From the NCBI GenBank assembly GCA_023910675.1, contig JAAVWC010000001.1, positions 558,001 to 622,000 of the forward strand: 64,000 bases of DNA, read 5' to 3'. Positions 40,536 through 49,543 of this stretch are shown here, in pieces. A model generated the notes under the pieces. The model searched no databases, had not been told where the DNA came from, and worked only from the letters and a program-made list of their open reading frames with translations. Positions within the stretch are counted from its first letter, which is position 1, and every line of letters starts with the position of its first letter. This stretch comes from Gemmatimonas sp. GTDB lineage: Bacteria > Gemmatimonadota > Gemmatimonadetes > Gemmatimonadales > Gemmatimonadaceae. The translations under genes were made by a program, and so were the position numbers.

Positions 40536-41351
40536 GACGATAACCTCGGCATTGATGGTGACAAATTGAACCGCGCGATCACGTTACGGGATCCGTCTGA
40601 CAATACAGGCTGGACACTGGGTCGCGGACATGGCCCCCGGCCCACGCGCACCGTGCACCCCCGGCGGCAGAGTGCCCGGCCGCATCCCGTACGGTAGCCT
40701 ACCCCGCACAGACCGCCGCGACTTCCGGCTGCACTGCGGCGGTGGCACCGCCTTGTTCGAGCGCGACCTGTGCGCCGAGCTGGCGCCCGCGCCGCAAGCA
40801 CGGGATGAAGCTGGGCTGGTACTACTCCATTTTCGAGCTGCGCTTCCTTCCCAGTGGACGACAGGCACTGCTCAACCCGAACTACTGCGGCTTTTCCCTT
40901 GCCTCAGGGCTCGACAGCGAGTCGCCTACGCTGACACCCACGCTCGCACTCGAACAGCCGCGCGCGCTGTTCTGTGGCCTACCGTGGCTCGTGGGGAAGT
41001 GGTGGATCATGCCGGTCGAGAGCGCGTTCGAGTTCGTCGTCTTCGACATCTCGGCGCCGGCGCATCCGCGTCGCGCCGGCGCCGAGATGTCGACAGCAGC
41101 TTCACGCTGCACTGGATTTCCCGCGATCCCAGCAGAGACCGCCTGGGCATGGCCGCCGGTGGTCCGGCGCCGGTCGTGCGACTGGCCCGCATCGACACAA
41201 CTGCGGGCGCGCTTCGCTGGGACGAGCGTTTGCGCGAACGGCCCGATCGCCCTCTCGGCGTCTCCTGCGATCGCAAGCGCTGGCCCGGTGGGGCTGCCGG
41301 AGGTGCCGAGCCGCACGGGGCCATCTTCTCGCGACGGTAACGCGGATTATG
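40536..41351. other. Region without an intact gene, probably decayed coding sequence
   Basis: 816 bp between two minus-strand genes. On the plus strand, one frame around 40800–41050 reads HGMKLGWYYSIFELRF and later VGKWWIMPVESAFEFVVFD, and a different frame from about 41091 reads SSFTLHWISRDPSRDRLGM and APVVRLARIDTTAGALRWD. Both look like protein, but no single frame connects them. The switch of frame coincides with the perfect hairpin at 41043–41093. The WYYS piece faintly recalls glycoside hydrolases of the fucosidase type; I cannot name the family with confidence. Confidence 0.4.
41043..41093. repeat. Perfect 21-bp inverted repeat (strong hairpin)
   Basis: Arms 41043–41063 and 41073–41093 are perfectly complementary, with a 9-nt loop (ATCCGCGTC). 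No T-run follows on either strand, so it is not a classical terminator. It lies in the decayed region upstream of the peroxidase gene. Confidence 0.75.
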
Positions 41352-43229
41352 TCAGAAGCGCGTCAGCGCGGTCGTGTCGGTCAGGGCGCGCATGAACCGC
41401 ACCAACGCGCGCTGTTCCGCACCCGTGAGGTTGAGCGGATCGGCCGGGAGGGTTTGGTTCTCGAGGGAAATGCCGATGCCCGCGCCGCCACCACGGTTGT
41501 AAAAGTCGACAACCTGTTCGAGCGTGCGATAGACCCCATTGTGCATGTACGGCGCGGTCAGTGCGACATTGCGAATGGACGGGGTGCGGAAGGCGTGCTG
41601 GTGTGGTGCTGCGCGCGTGAGCCGGAACCGTCCGATGTCGGGATCGATCGTGGCCTTGGCAGTCACGGCACGCGTTGGCACTCCGAGCACCTCGACCTCC
41701 GACTTCTGGTACATCGGTGGCACGGTGCCGTTGGTGAGTGGCAGGAAGTGACAGCTCGCACACTTCGCCTTGCCCACGAACAGGTTGAAGCCGCGACGTT
41801 CCTCCTCGGAGAGCGCGGTACGGTCCCCACGGAGCGCACGATCCACGGGCGAGTTGAGCCGCGTCAGGCTGCGCTGATACGCTGCGAGCGCAGTCCGTAC
41901 GCGGGTGGCGGTGATTGCCGAGTCCTTGGCGATACGCGCCGTCGCGAAGGCTTCACGGAACTGCGTAGCGAGCGTCGTATCCACGGCCAGTCGACGGACG
42001 ATCGTGGACAGATTGCCATGCATTTCGTCGACGTTCTCGATCACATCGGTGACCTGATCTTCCAGGTAGGTGGTGCGAAGGTCGGCGAACGAGCCGAGTT
42101 GCAAGCCGCTGTTGATCACCGTGGGTGTATTCCGGGCCAGCGGTGCTCCGCCGCGCGCGCGGTTGGACACGAGCCCATCGGTGAACGCCTTCTCCGGCAA
42201 GTGACAGGAACTGCAGGCACGTTTGCCGTCGCCGGACAGTTGCCTGTCGTGAAACAAGCGGGCGCCAAGCGCCACCTGTTGCGGTGTGGGCGATGTGGCA
42301 TCGATGGGAGCAAAGCCCAGCACATCGAACGCGTGACTGTCAAATACCGTCGCCGCGTCGAGCCGGTAGGCGCGACGCTCCACGGGAACACCAATGGCGA
42401 GCGTCAATCGAGCGCGCTGCATGGCGCGGCCGAGCGGAATGAAATGCTCTGCCAGAACCGTGAGATGATCGAACTGCTCCCGGTCGCTGGAGGCCGTCAG
42501 CAACGAGCGCGTGCCGGATAGCTTGGCATCGAGCTGCGTCCACGTGCTGTCGGCCGTGCGGTATGGGGCGAGGGTCCGCGTCACGCCTTCGAGCGCCTCA
42601 TCTGCCTCACGCAACGAATGCCCGGCCACTGGGGAATCGAAGCCGGCCAGTCCCAGCGTCGCAATGCGGGCGAGCTCCAACTTCACCGCATCCCACACAT
42701 GCGCATCGCTGGCGCGCTGCACGTCCATCATAGTTTTGGCGCGTGTCACTAACGGACGAAGCGTTCCCGTTTCACGGACCAGCTCCTCCTTGGCCGCGAC
42801 GGGATCATCGCCGTACAACAACTCTTCGATGACCTGAAAGCCTGTTGGTGGAAACACGGCCTCGGGCCCTTCGGCATCATCGACTTCGGGAAGCGCGGGG
42901 CCATTCATCTCTTTCGCCGCCGTCGGCGTGTAGTACTCGAGCGCGACTTCCGCGAGCTTGAAGGCGCGGCGCGCCGAGACAAACGCCTCGCGAGCGCGCG
43001 CGATGTCACTCGCGGCATTGAGGGCGTGCGCAGCGGAATCCATCGCCGCAACGCGCACCGCCAGCGTATCGACATGTACACGCCAGACTGCCACGGCCTG
43101 CATGGCACGAGGACTCTCGTCTGTTACCGTGGCCATCGTGCGCGAGGGTGCATCGGCGACGCACGCGAGCGCCACGGTCAGCGTGGCCGCACCAAGCGCG
43201 ACGCTCGTCTTCTTGAGGGTGATGTTCAT
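41352..43229 (-). CDS. Lipoprotein with imelysin-like and di-haem cytochrome c peroxidase (MauG/CCP) domains
   Basis: A 625-residue protein. I start at the ATG at 43229, which gives a lipoprotein signal (NITLKKTSVALGAATLTVALAC). Residues ~30–300 are helical and resemble imelysin/EfeO-M75-like iron-linked domains (ALEYYTPTAAKEMNGPALPE, FQVIEELLYGD). Residues ~310–620 are a di-haem peroxidase: haem motifs CSSCH (in KRACSSCHLPEKAF) and CASCH (KAKCASCHFLPLTNG), plus GGAPLARNTPTVINS and FRTPSIRNVALTAPYMHNG, typical of MauG/CCP. It probably reduces peroxide or oxidises a partner at the outer face of the membrane. It lies 72 bp after the PhoX-like gene on the same strand, so it may be co-transcribed with it. 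Confidence 0.88.
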   Translation of the reverse strand: MNITLKKTSVALGAATLTVALACVADAPSRTMATVTDESPRAMQAVAVWRVHVDTLAVRVAAMDSAAHALNAASDIARAREAFVSARRAFKLAEVALEYYTPTAAKEMNGPALPEVDDAEGPEAVFPPTGFQVIEELLYGDDPVAAKEELVRETGTLRPLVTRAKTMMDVQRASDAHVWDAVKLELARIATLGLAGFDSPVAGHSLREADEALEGVTRTLAPYRTADSTWTQLDAKLSGTRSLLTASSDREQFDHLTVLAEHFIPLGRAMQRARLTLAIGVPVERRAYRLDAATVFDSHAFDVLGFAPIDATSPTPQQVALGARLFHDRQLSGDGKRACSSCHLPEKAFTDGLVSNRARGGAPLARNTPTVINSGLQLGSFADLRTTYLEDQVTDVIENVDEMHGNLSTIVRRLAVDTTLATQFREAFATARIAKDSAITATRVRTALAAYQRSLTRLNSPVDRALRGDRTALSEEERRGFNLFVGKAKCASCHFLPLTNGTVPPMYQKSEVEVLGVPTRAVTAKATIDPDIGRFRLTRAAPHQHAFRTPSIRNVALTAPYMHNGVYRTLEQVVDFYNRGGGAGIGISLENQTLPADPLNLTGAEQRALVRFMRALTDTTALTRF

Positions 43230-43301
43230 ATGGGTCGAATCGATGCCGGCCCGAGGCGCATGGCCCCGGGCCGGCATACGATCAGCAGGTGAGTCGCCGC
43301 G

Positions 43302-44765
43302 TTACCGCGGCAGTCCCTTCACGAGCACAAGCATGCTTGCCTGATTCTCGTTCGGCCGGAGCGTTCCGCCGTCAACACCACGATACTTGTCGGCGCGCCA
43401 GGAGTGCGGCTGAAGCGCGATGGCAAACGCGTTATCCTGACCGAGAATCGTGGAGAGATCCAGCATGGCGCCGTACTCCCAGCCGGCCTTGCCAGCCGGG
43501 CGACCGCCAACGGCGTTATACAATGCGGCGTCACTCTCCGTGCGACGATGATCGAGCTCCAGCACCGGGCGCAGCACGCGCGTCGCGATGTTGTACTGGT
43601 AGATGTAGGCGTCGTGCGTCTCGTCGCCGTAGCCGTTGTCGTCTTCCTGGATGTAGACGAAGTTCTGGCCGACATAGATGTTGTCAGGGTTCTGGAAAAG
43701 ACGCGCGACATTCGTTTCCGTCTTGTCATCACCGTCGGCAATGACTTCGAGGGTGCCGGTCAGCGGGTTGGCCTCGTCGAGGCGCAAACGATACACGCGG
43801 CCATACTTCGTGCGGCTGTAGTCGGCGTTGAGCCCCGTGTTGTTCTGGCCGGTCGCCGTGAAGTACACCTCGCGACCGTTGGCGCCTGACCCCTTGCGGT
43901 AGTCTACGTCTTCGACGCGCGCAAAGCGCATCGCGTTCACCGTCGTGGTGGCCACATTCAGTTGGCGACCGGTAATGGTGCGCTGATTCTGAATCTGTCG
44001 GAACTGAATGGGATAGCTCTGACCGACCACCATGTCGCGCTCGCGGGTGTTGTTGTCGGTACGCGCCAGCACATACAGATTGCCATTGTCGAGATCACCC
44101 ACGGTGTTGGACAGATACATGCCCACCTGACCGCCCTCGGCACTCGAGTCGTCATCGCCGATGATAACCACCGTGCGATTCGGAAACGCCGTCTTGGGAA
44201 GCGGCACCGTGTTCTCGGCGTTCCAACGACCGAATCCCGCGAGATACTTGGGTGTATTGGCCACACCGCTCGGATCCACCGCCAGAATTTCCGACTCTTC
44301 GCTGCTTTCTCCGGACGTAAGGAACAGCGGACCGAAGCCGTGCTCCTCCGGCGTGGCGAGGGTGGCCGAGCACAACCGATAACGGCCGGCCGTCGAGTTC
44401 ACGACGTAGTCACCCGAGATCGGCTTGAGCGTCTTGTCGAAGCGGATGCGCGAAACGGCGAAGTTGTCTTCGTGGTTCACGAGGGCCGTGAACGTGCCGT
44501 CGAGGTTGCGCATGAACGCCGCGCCGTCGGCAGAGCCACCAAAGACGAACGACGGTGAGCCCGGCAGCTGATCGTCGCTGCTGATGAGCGAGTAGACCTC
44601 GACGCCCGGAATGAGCGAGCGGATGAGCGGCGGCGTCACGGACTGATTCTTCATCGCCACCGGTTCGATCACAGCGGCTTCAGTAGAGGCGTCATCGCCA
44701 CAGGCGGCACCCAAGAGGGTACTGGCGGCCAGCAGCAAGCGGGTATTCAAGCGAAACGTGGACAT
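43302..44765 (-). CDS. PhoX-like (DUF839) lipoprotein, putative phosphatase
   Basis: A 487-residue protein from the ATG at 44765, which opens a lipoprotein signal (LLLAASTLLGAACGDD). The body has the DUF839/PhoX layout: SLISSDDQLPG, FTALVNHEDNF near residue 80, FLTSGESSEESEILA, VIIGDDDSSAEGGQVGMYLS, FARVEDVDYRKGSG, VYIQEDDNGYGD, and an acidic Asp/Glu set that binds Ca and Fe in PhoX. PhoX proteins are usually Tat-exported; this one carries a Sec lipoprotein signal instead. Alkaline phosphatase activity is likely but not certain, because many DUF839 proteins are uncharacterised. With the peroxidase downstream it could be part of a phosphate or iron response. Confidence 0.8.
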   Translation of the reverse strand: MSTFRLNTRLLLAASTLLGAACGDDASTEAAVIEPVAMKNQSVTPPLIRSLIPGVEVYSLISSDDQLPGSPSFVFGGSADGAAFMRNLDGTFTALVNHEDNFAVSRIRFDKTLKPISGDYVVNSTAGRYRLCSATLATPEEHGFGPLFLTSGESSEESEILAVDPSGVANTPKYLAGFGRWNAENTVPLPKTAFPNRTVVIIGDDDSSAEGGQVGMYLSNTVGDLDNGNLYVLARTDNNTRERDMVVGQSYPIQFRQIQNQRTITGRQLNVATTTVNAMRFARVEDVDYRKGSGANGREVYFTATGQNNTGLNADYSRTKYGRVYRLRLDEANPLTGTLEVIADGDDKTETNVARLFQNPDNIYVGQNFVYIQEDDNGYGDETHDAYIYQYNIATRVLRPVLELDHRRTESDAALYNAVGGRPAGKAGWEYGAMLDLSTILGQDNAFAIALQPHSWRADKYRGVDGGTLRPNENQASMLVLVKGLPR

Positions 44766-45088
44766 GGATGACCTGACGGCATGGTGAATGCGCGCACGGC
44801 TTCGTACCGTGGACGCGGGACATACACCAGGCTCGGTCACGGACTGCGCACTGCTTGGTCACCGACCTGTCACGCCACGGCAACGGATCTGCAGAACGTT
44901 TCAGTAAGGACTCATGAGCAGTAATCCCTCAGGCCGTGAAAGGATCGGGGAAATCTCCGCCCCGTGTCAGGTTTTCTCCGTTTGCGGCCCGTCATGACCG
45001 GCCGCACCGTGCAGCAGTGGTGTACAGGCCTGTGTACTCCCGCCCCCCATTCTGCGCTGCCCGTCGTCGAGGCGGCGAGGAGGATCCC
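44766..45088. other. Intergenic region between divergent genes
   Basis: 323 bp between the PhoX-like gene (minus) and the sigma/FecR fusion gene (plus). I see no RNA gene, repeat or clear promoter. Only GAGGAGG at 45078–45084 before the GTG at 45089 is notable, as a ribosome binding site. Confidence 0.4.
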
Positions 45089-46342
45089 GTGCTGGTCGTA
45101 TTGCCTACGCCAGAAGCCAGTGTTGTTGCCCGGTTTTCCAGCGGCGACGAAAACGCCCTCGTGACCCTGTACCGTCAGGAGTACGACAGTCTGCTTGCCG
45201 CCGCCAGTGAGCTGCTCGGCCGCGAGCTGTCGCACTTCCGGGGGCGCGTGGCGCACAAGGCCATGCTTGATGCCTGGCATGCGCGCGAACGTTTTCTCAA
45301 TCCCGTGGCGTTCAGCGCGTTCCTCGAAGAGGCGGTGCGGCAGGAGGCCGATATTCAGCGTCGCAAACATGCGGCCCTCCACCGGCGCGAGGGGCGGGGA
45401 GCGGCCCACGTCACCGTCGGCACGGTTGACGACGCGGTGCGGGAGCTGCTGCAGGAGCTGCATGCGCCCGTCGTCGATCCCGCACTCGCCGCCGAGGAAG
45501 CACGCACCTTGAAACGGACGCACGCCGCTGAGCACGTGGAGCGGGTTGCGGGAAGGCCCAAGTGGCTGCTGTATGGCGCTATTGGCGTGGTGATCGTGGC
45601 CAGCATCATCGGTGCGCAGCGCATGCTCGATGTGGCCGGCACCGAAGTCGCCGTCGATCGCGCATTCAAGAGCGACGACGTGCAGACACTTACCTCGAAT
45701 AAGGGGCAGCGTGGGTCCGTCACGTTGCGCGATGGCACTCAGGTGACGATGGGCAGCGAGACGCGGGTGCGAATTCCGGCACAGTTCGGCGTCACCCAAC
45801 GCACCGTCGAGCTCGATGGTACGGCCACCTTCGCCGTCGGACCGTCCAGCAATCCGAAGGTGCCCGCCTTTGCGGTGCGCGCGGGCACGGTCACCGTGAC
45901 GACCACCGGTACGATCTTTACGATACGGCACTATACCGACGAAGCGTCGGTCGTCGTGCAGGTCACGCAGGGCACCGTCGAGCTCAAGGATCGCGTCAGC
46001 GGCGTGATGCAGGTGATCTCCGCCGGCGAAGCGCTACGCTTTGCCAATGGTGCCGCTGCACCACTCAACGGGATCGCCCGCGATGTGGCGCTCGCCTGGA
46101 CACGCGACAGCATCGTCTTCGACAATGCTCCGCTCGGTCAGGTCATTCCCGAGCTGGTACGCTGGTTCGGTATGAACGCCGTGCTCATTGACCCCTCGGC
46201 TGCCGCACGCCCGGTCTCCATGCGCCTCGCGCTCAACTCGTCTGGTGAGGCCGCCCGGGTACTCACGCAAACGGCCAACCTTACCATGTCCTTCGGCAAG
46301 GACGACCGGCTCGAGTTCAGCGGTGCGCCGGCCGCCAAGTAA
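45089..46342 (+). CDS. Sigma-region-2-like domain fused to a FecR-type domain
   Basis: A 417-residue protein from the GTG at 45089, chosen for the GAGGAGG ribosome binding site 5 nt upstream; upstream in-frame codons do not look coding. Residues ~10–100 (RFSSGDENALVTLYRQEYDSL, in two parts, then HKAMLDAWHARERF and FLEEAVRQEADIQRRK) resemble region 2 of ECF sigma factors, but no region 4 follows. One membrane segment (LLYGAIGVVIVASIIGA) lies at about 155–171. The outer half is a FecR domain (GQRGSVTLRDGTQVTMGSE, FTIRHYTDEASVVVQV, GEALRF) and ends in a secretin/TonB-short-like segment (LVRWFGMNAVLID). It looks like a one-chain version of a FecI/FecR pair. No TonB receptor gene is next to it. 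Confidence 0.82.
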   Translation: MLVVLPTPEASVVARFSSGDENALVTLYRQEYDSLLAAASELLGRELSHFRGRVAHKAMLDAWHARERFLNPVAFSAFLEEAVRQEADIQRRKHAALHRREGRGAAHVTVGTVDDAVRELLQELHAPVVDPALAAEEARTLKRTHAAEHVERVAGRPKWLLYGAIGVVIVASIIGAQRMLDVAGTEVAVDRAFKSDDVQTLTSNKGQRGSVTLRDGTQVTMGSETRVRIPAQFGVTQRTVELDGTATFAVGPSSNPKVPAFAVRAGTVTVTTTGTIFTIRHYTDEASVVVQVTQGTVELKDRVSGVMQVISAGEALRFANGAAAPLNGIARDVALAWTRDSIVFDNAPLGQVIPELVRWFGMNAVLIDPSAAARPVSMRLALNSSGEAARVLTQTANLTMSFGKDDRLEFSGAPAAK

Positions 46343-46377
46343 CAGGGCGGCCACGAAGCGATAACGCGCCCGCGCAG

Positions 46378-47142
46378 TTACTTCACGACCACGGTGACGC
46401 CGACAGGGACATACGTGTACAACCACGCCAAGTCTCTATCGGCGAGACGTATGCAGCCGTGCGTCGTGTTCGAGCCAATCGCACGCTGGTCGTTGGTGCC
46501 GTGCAGCATGTAACCATCACCAAGATCGAGCGCGTAATCACCGAGCTCGCCGTGGAGCCGCCTGTTCAGCGACGCGATGGGCGGGATGAACAACGTGGAA
46601 TCGAACACGATGTGTTCGGTAGTCGGCAGGGCGAGAAATGTCGTATCGCCCGGTTTGATGAGCCCGACGACGGAATCTCGCAGGACCAGCCGGCTGCCAT
46701 CACGCAGACGCGTTTCGGGGACAAGTCGGGCGAGTTTCAGCGTGTTCCGCTGCGCAACTTCGGCGTAGTGCCAGTCTGGCGGCAACCACACCGGATCGGT
46801 GCGCTTGCCGCGAATGAAGAGTCGCCCGCGCGGGGTGGCGAAGCGCCACCGGCGGCCGCCGTAGGTGAGATCGCTCCCGGACGCCACCGAAACGGTCGCC
46901 GAGCGTAAGGTATCGGTGCCGGCGACGACCCAGAGGCGTCTCGCGTTCACCGAGACGATGAGCCGCACGTTCCGTGGCGTGAGCACGAAACGCGGCACCT
47001 CGTCGATCACCGACGTCACCGGCACCGGTTTGACGGAGTCGGGAGCCGACGCGACCACAACGATCGTCGTCTCCGGGCTTACTTGTGCAACACTGGCGGT
47101 GGCGCACGCATTGGTGGCCACCGCCAGCAGCAGGAGAGACAT
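46378..47142 (-). CDS. L,D-transpeptidase (YkuD domain), exported
   Basis: A 254-residue protein from the ATG at 47142 (a GTG at 47154 would add VARV, also plausible). The signal segment SLLLLAVATNACA may end in a lipobox-like Cys. The YkuD catalytic motif is complete: YMLHGTNDQ with the His, then SNTTHGCIRLADRD with His and the nucleophilic Cys. Such enzymes form 3→3 cross-links in peptidoglycan or attach proteins to it. It lies 18 bp after the outer-membrane barrel gene on the same strand, so the two are likely co-transcribed and could cooperate in envelope anchoring. Confidence 0.88.
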   Translation of the reverse strand: MSLLLLAVATNACATASVAQVSPETTIVVVASAPDSVKPVPVTSVIDEVPRFVLTPRNVRLIVSVNARRLWVVAGTDTLRSATVSVASGSDLTYGGRRWRFATPRGRLFIRGKRTDPVWLPPDWHYAEVAQRNTLKLARLVPETRLRDGSRLVLRDSVVGLIKPGDTTFLALPTTEHIVFDSTLFIPPIASLNRRLHGELGDYALDLGDGYMLHGTNDQRAIGSNTTHGCIRLADRDLAWLYTYVPVGVTVVVK

Positions 47143-47159
47143 GACGCGAGCCACGTGGC

Positions 47160-48194
47160 TCAGCGGAGTTTGACGCCAAGCACGATCGGCACCCACCGCA
47201 GCGAGTTGCCGCGATCGCCGAAGAAGTCACGGAAGGCCACGCCATCGTCGCGGTTGGCGAACACATTCACGAACCGCGACTCGACGTATACCGAAGAGGT
47301 CCCGACCGTCCAATCGAGTCCCGCACCGGCCTGCGCGCCGAACTTGTTCCGTGTCGACTTGTTCTTGTTCTCGTTCGTTTGCAACACATCGTTGCCGAGG
47401 TAGCCGCCCAGCGCCGAGCCGCCGCCGAACGAACGGAAGTGATACACCCCAGCGCCACCGACTCCATACAGACGCACGTTGCGCAGCAGCGAGAGCGGTG
47501 TGGCGAGCGTGACGTTGGCGGTCGCGCTGAATACCGAAGGATTGGGATTGTCGATCGTGTTGGCCGACCCCACCGGACGCGTCCCCGTGAACGTCTGCCC
47601 ACTGAAGCGGCTGTACCCCAGGTCGAATCGCACGCCGAGTGCGGAGTTATTGCGGTGCCAGCCAATGGGCACATGCACGTTGAGCCCGCTGTTGTAGCCG
47701 AGATTCTTGAAGTCGTTCGTGGGCGCTGACGCGCCGGCGCCGAGGCCCATGTACCATCCATTGCCGCCGAAGCGAAAGCGGGCCATCTCGCGCCGGTGGG
47801 CCGCTTCAGCCGCCGCGATCGAATCAGAACGCGCCACACTGTCGCGACGGAACGCATCGACACGCGCCACCGAATCGGCACGGGCGCGTTCGATGGCGGC
47901 CAGCGAGTCACTGCGGGCACGGTCTGCGGCGGCCGCCAAATCGCGCTGCCGCTGCATCGCCACATTGATGGAGTCCACGCGCGTCCGTTCTACGGCCGCC
48001 AGTGAATCGGCCCGCAGGTCGATCGTGCCGCCGGCTTCGCCTTTTTGGACTCGCAATCGTTGCTGCGACGTCGCACGCGGTCGTCGCGTGGTCGTGTCAC
48101 GGCGGGTGGTGGTGTCGACCTGAGCGGTCAGTGAACCAGGGAGAAAGAGAGCCGCCGAGCAGGCGGCCGCAAGAAGTACGCGTCGAGTGGTCAT
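47160..48194 (-). CDS. Outer-membrane beta-barrel protein with coiled-coil stalk
   Basis: A 344-residue protein from the ATG at 48194. Signal peptide TTRRVLLAAACSAALFLPG ending LTAQ. Residues ~45–125 are a low-complexity helical stalk built from repeats of the form ADSLAA‑ER‑R‑DS and RSDSIAAAEAAHR, likely a coiled coil. Residues ~130–344 are aromatic/glycine strands (FGGNGWYMGLGAGAS, LGVRFDLGYSRFSG, RLYGVGGAGVYHFR, VYVESRFVNVFA) ending in VPIVLGVKLR, the outline of an OmpW/OmpA-like eight-strand barrel. The stalk may reach into the periplasm. An inverted repeat CTTGCACGT / ACGTGCAAG (48201–48209 and 48253–48261) lies upstream and may be an operator. Confidence 0.8.
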   Translation of the reverse strand: MTTRRVLLAAACSAALFLPGSLTAQVDTTTRRDTTTRRPRATSQQRLRVQKGEAGGTIDLRADSLAAVERTRVDSINVAMQRQRDLAAAADRARSDSLAAIERARADSVARVDAFRRDSVARSDSIAAAEAAHRREMARFRFGGNGWYMGLGAGASAPTNDFKNLGYNSGLNVHVPIGWHRNNSALGVRFDLGYSRFSGQTFTGTRPVGSANTIDNPNPSVFSATANVTLATPLSLLRNVRLYGVGGAGVYHFRSFGGGSALGGYLGNDVLQTNENKNKSTRNKFGAQAGAGLDWTVGTSSVYVESRFVNVFANRDDGVAFRDFFGDRGNSLRWVPIVLGVKLR

Positions 48195-48322
48195 GGGAAC
48201 CTTGCACGTTCGAGTGAACAGAACTTCGCACCCCACGGGCGCAACACTGTACACGTGCAAGAGCCGTGCGCCGCGGCGTGATCTAGGCACATCCGCACGT
48301 AAGCCATATCACACGACGTGAT

Positions 48323-49512
48323 TTATCGCTCCGCGACGGCGGCGTTCGCCCGATGCCACGCTAACGCCGCCACCAGCTGATCGCGCAAATCACTCAGCAG
48401 CTGGCGGGCGGTTGGCGAGGCATCGATGGTCTCCATGGTACAGTCGAAGTACAGACAGCCGATGAGTTTCCCTTCGAGCACCAGCGGCAGGAGCGCGAAG
48501 CGCCTGGGTGCAAGTTCTTTGGTCAACCGGTCTCGTCCGTACGTCTTCGCATCCGCACCAGTGAATTCAATGAACAGATCCGTACAGCGTGGAGTCGGTG
48601 ACGCTACCTACCGTGAACGTCGTCGACTGCGCTGGTCGATGCTGCATAAGTTCACCGACGGCATCGCGCGGTTTGGACTCCTTCGGCGTATCGGTCGCAC
48701 TCGGCGCCAACCGCTCTTGCACGCGCGCAATGGCCTCCTGCTCCAGTGCCTCCGGTGTAAGCGACTCACTGGGGGTCGCGATGGAGTACGCCATGTTGCG
48801 CGTCATCAATCCGTGAAAGGGCAACCGCCACCGAACGCTCGCACTTCTTGAGCCAGCTCCCGAGATCGACCTGCATACTCGACAACGTGGCGCGCGCCAC
48901 ATCGACGCTGCACTGCGTGAGGGCACGCAACTGGGCACCTTCCAGTGACGCGCCCCGATACGTGCGCATGGTGCGGATGACGCTGACGGGCATCCCCCAT
49001 TTTTTCGCGAGGGCCACGCCGACGTCTTCGAAGGTGAACGGAAAGACCGTCGCTTCGGCGCCGTCATGTGGCGGAGCACCCACCAGCAGCGGCTGCATCC
49101 ACCCGCGATACTGACGTGCACGGTAACACGCGACAAGCCCTTCAGCCAACCGGCGGAAGAGCGCGCACAGATCGATCTGCTCGGGCTACGGATAGCCGGC
49201 GGCCATTGCCGGCTGCACGCTGCGATTTGCCGCCCGCACACTTTCCACCATCAGCTCGCGTACCGATGGCGCGTCCTTCGCCAGCTTCTCGAAGACGCTC
49301 GACGCCATCGACAGGTGCCGCACGCGATTATCACCGAGGAGCATGATCGCCTGCTTGATGGATTCGATCGTGGCTCCGGAACCCGCGGTCGACAACGCCA
49401 CCGAATGGGCAATTCGCAGCATGCGGGCCGAGTGCGCGACGTCCTAGCCGATGGGGTCTTCCCGCAAGGCAACGCAGGCGTCGGTATTCTGCGCGACGGT
49501 GGCGATGCTCAT
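48323..49512 (-). pseudogene. HDOD-domain signalling protein, disrupted
   Basis: Starting at ATG 49512, one frame reads SIATVAQNTDACVALREDPIG, an amber codon (49446–49444), then LRIAHSVALSTAG, ESIKQAIMLLGDNRVRHLS and MVESVRAANRS, the HDOD core. A second amber codon follows at 49188–49186, after which the same frame continues (FRRLAEGLVACYRARQYRG, FEDVGVALAKKWGMPVSVI). Beyond about 48790 it changes frame at least twice, to TPEALEQEAIARVQERLAP and finally RRFALLPLVLEGKLIGCLYFD, a GAF-like end near 48323. Intact proteins of this kind regulate motility or cyclic-di-GMP-linked behaviour. Two stops plus frameshifts argue for a dead gene. Confidence 0.8.
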
Positions 49513-49543
49513 TTCTCGGCCGCCGCAAAGCGGGGCCTAACCG

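Noticed and set aside
40742-41395. An intact gene in the 40.5–41.35 kb gap
   Set aside because: Protein-like sequence changes frame at the hairpin, and the end overlaps the peroxidase gene. No family could be named.
40974-42521. A 515-codon plus-strand frame opposite the di-haem peroxidase gene
   Set aside because: No motifs, Arg/His-rich composition, and the opposite strand encodes CxxCH haem sites.
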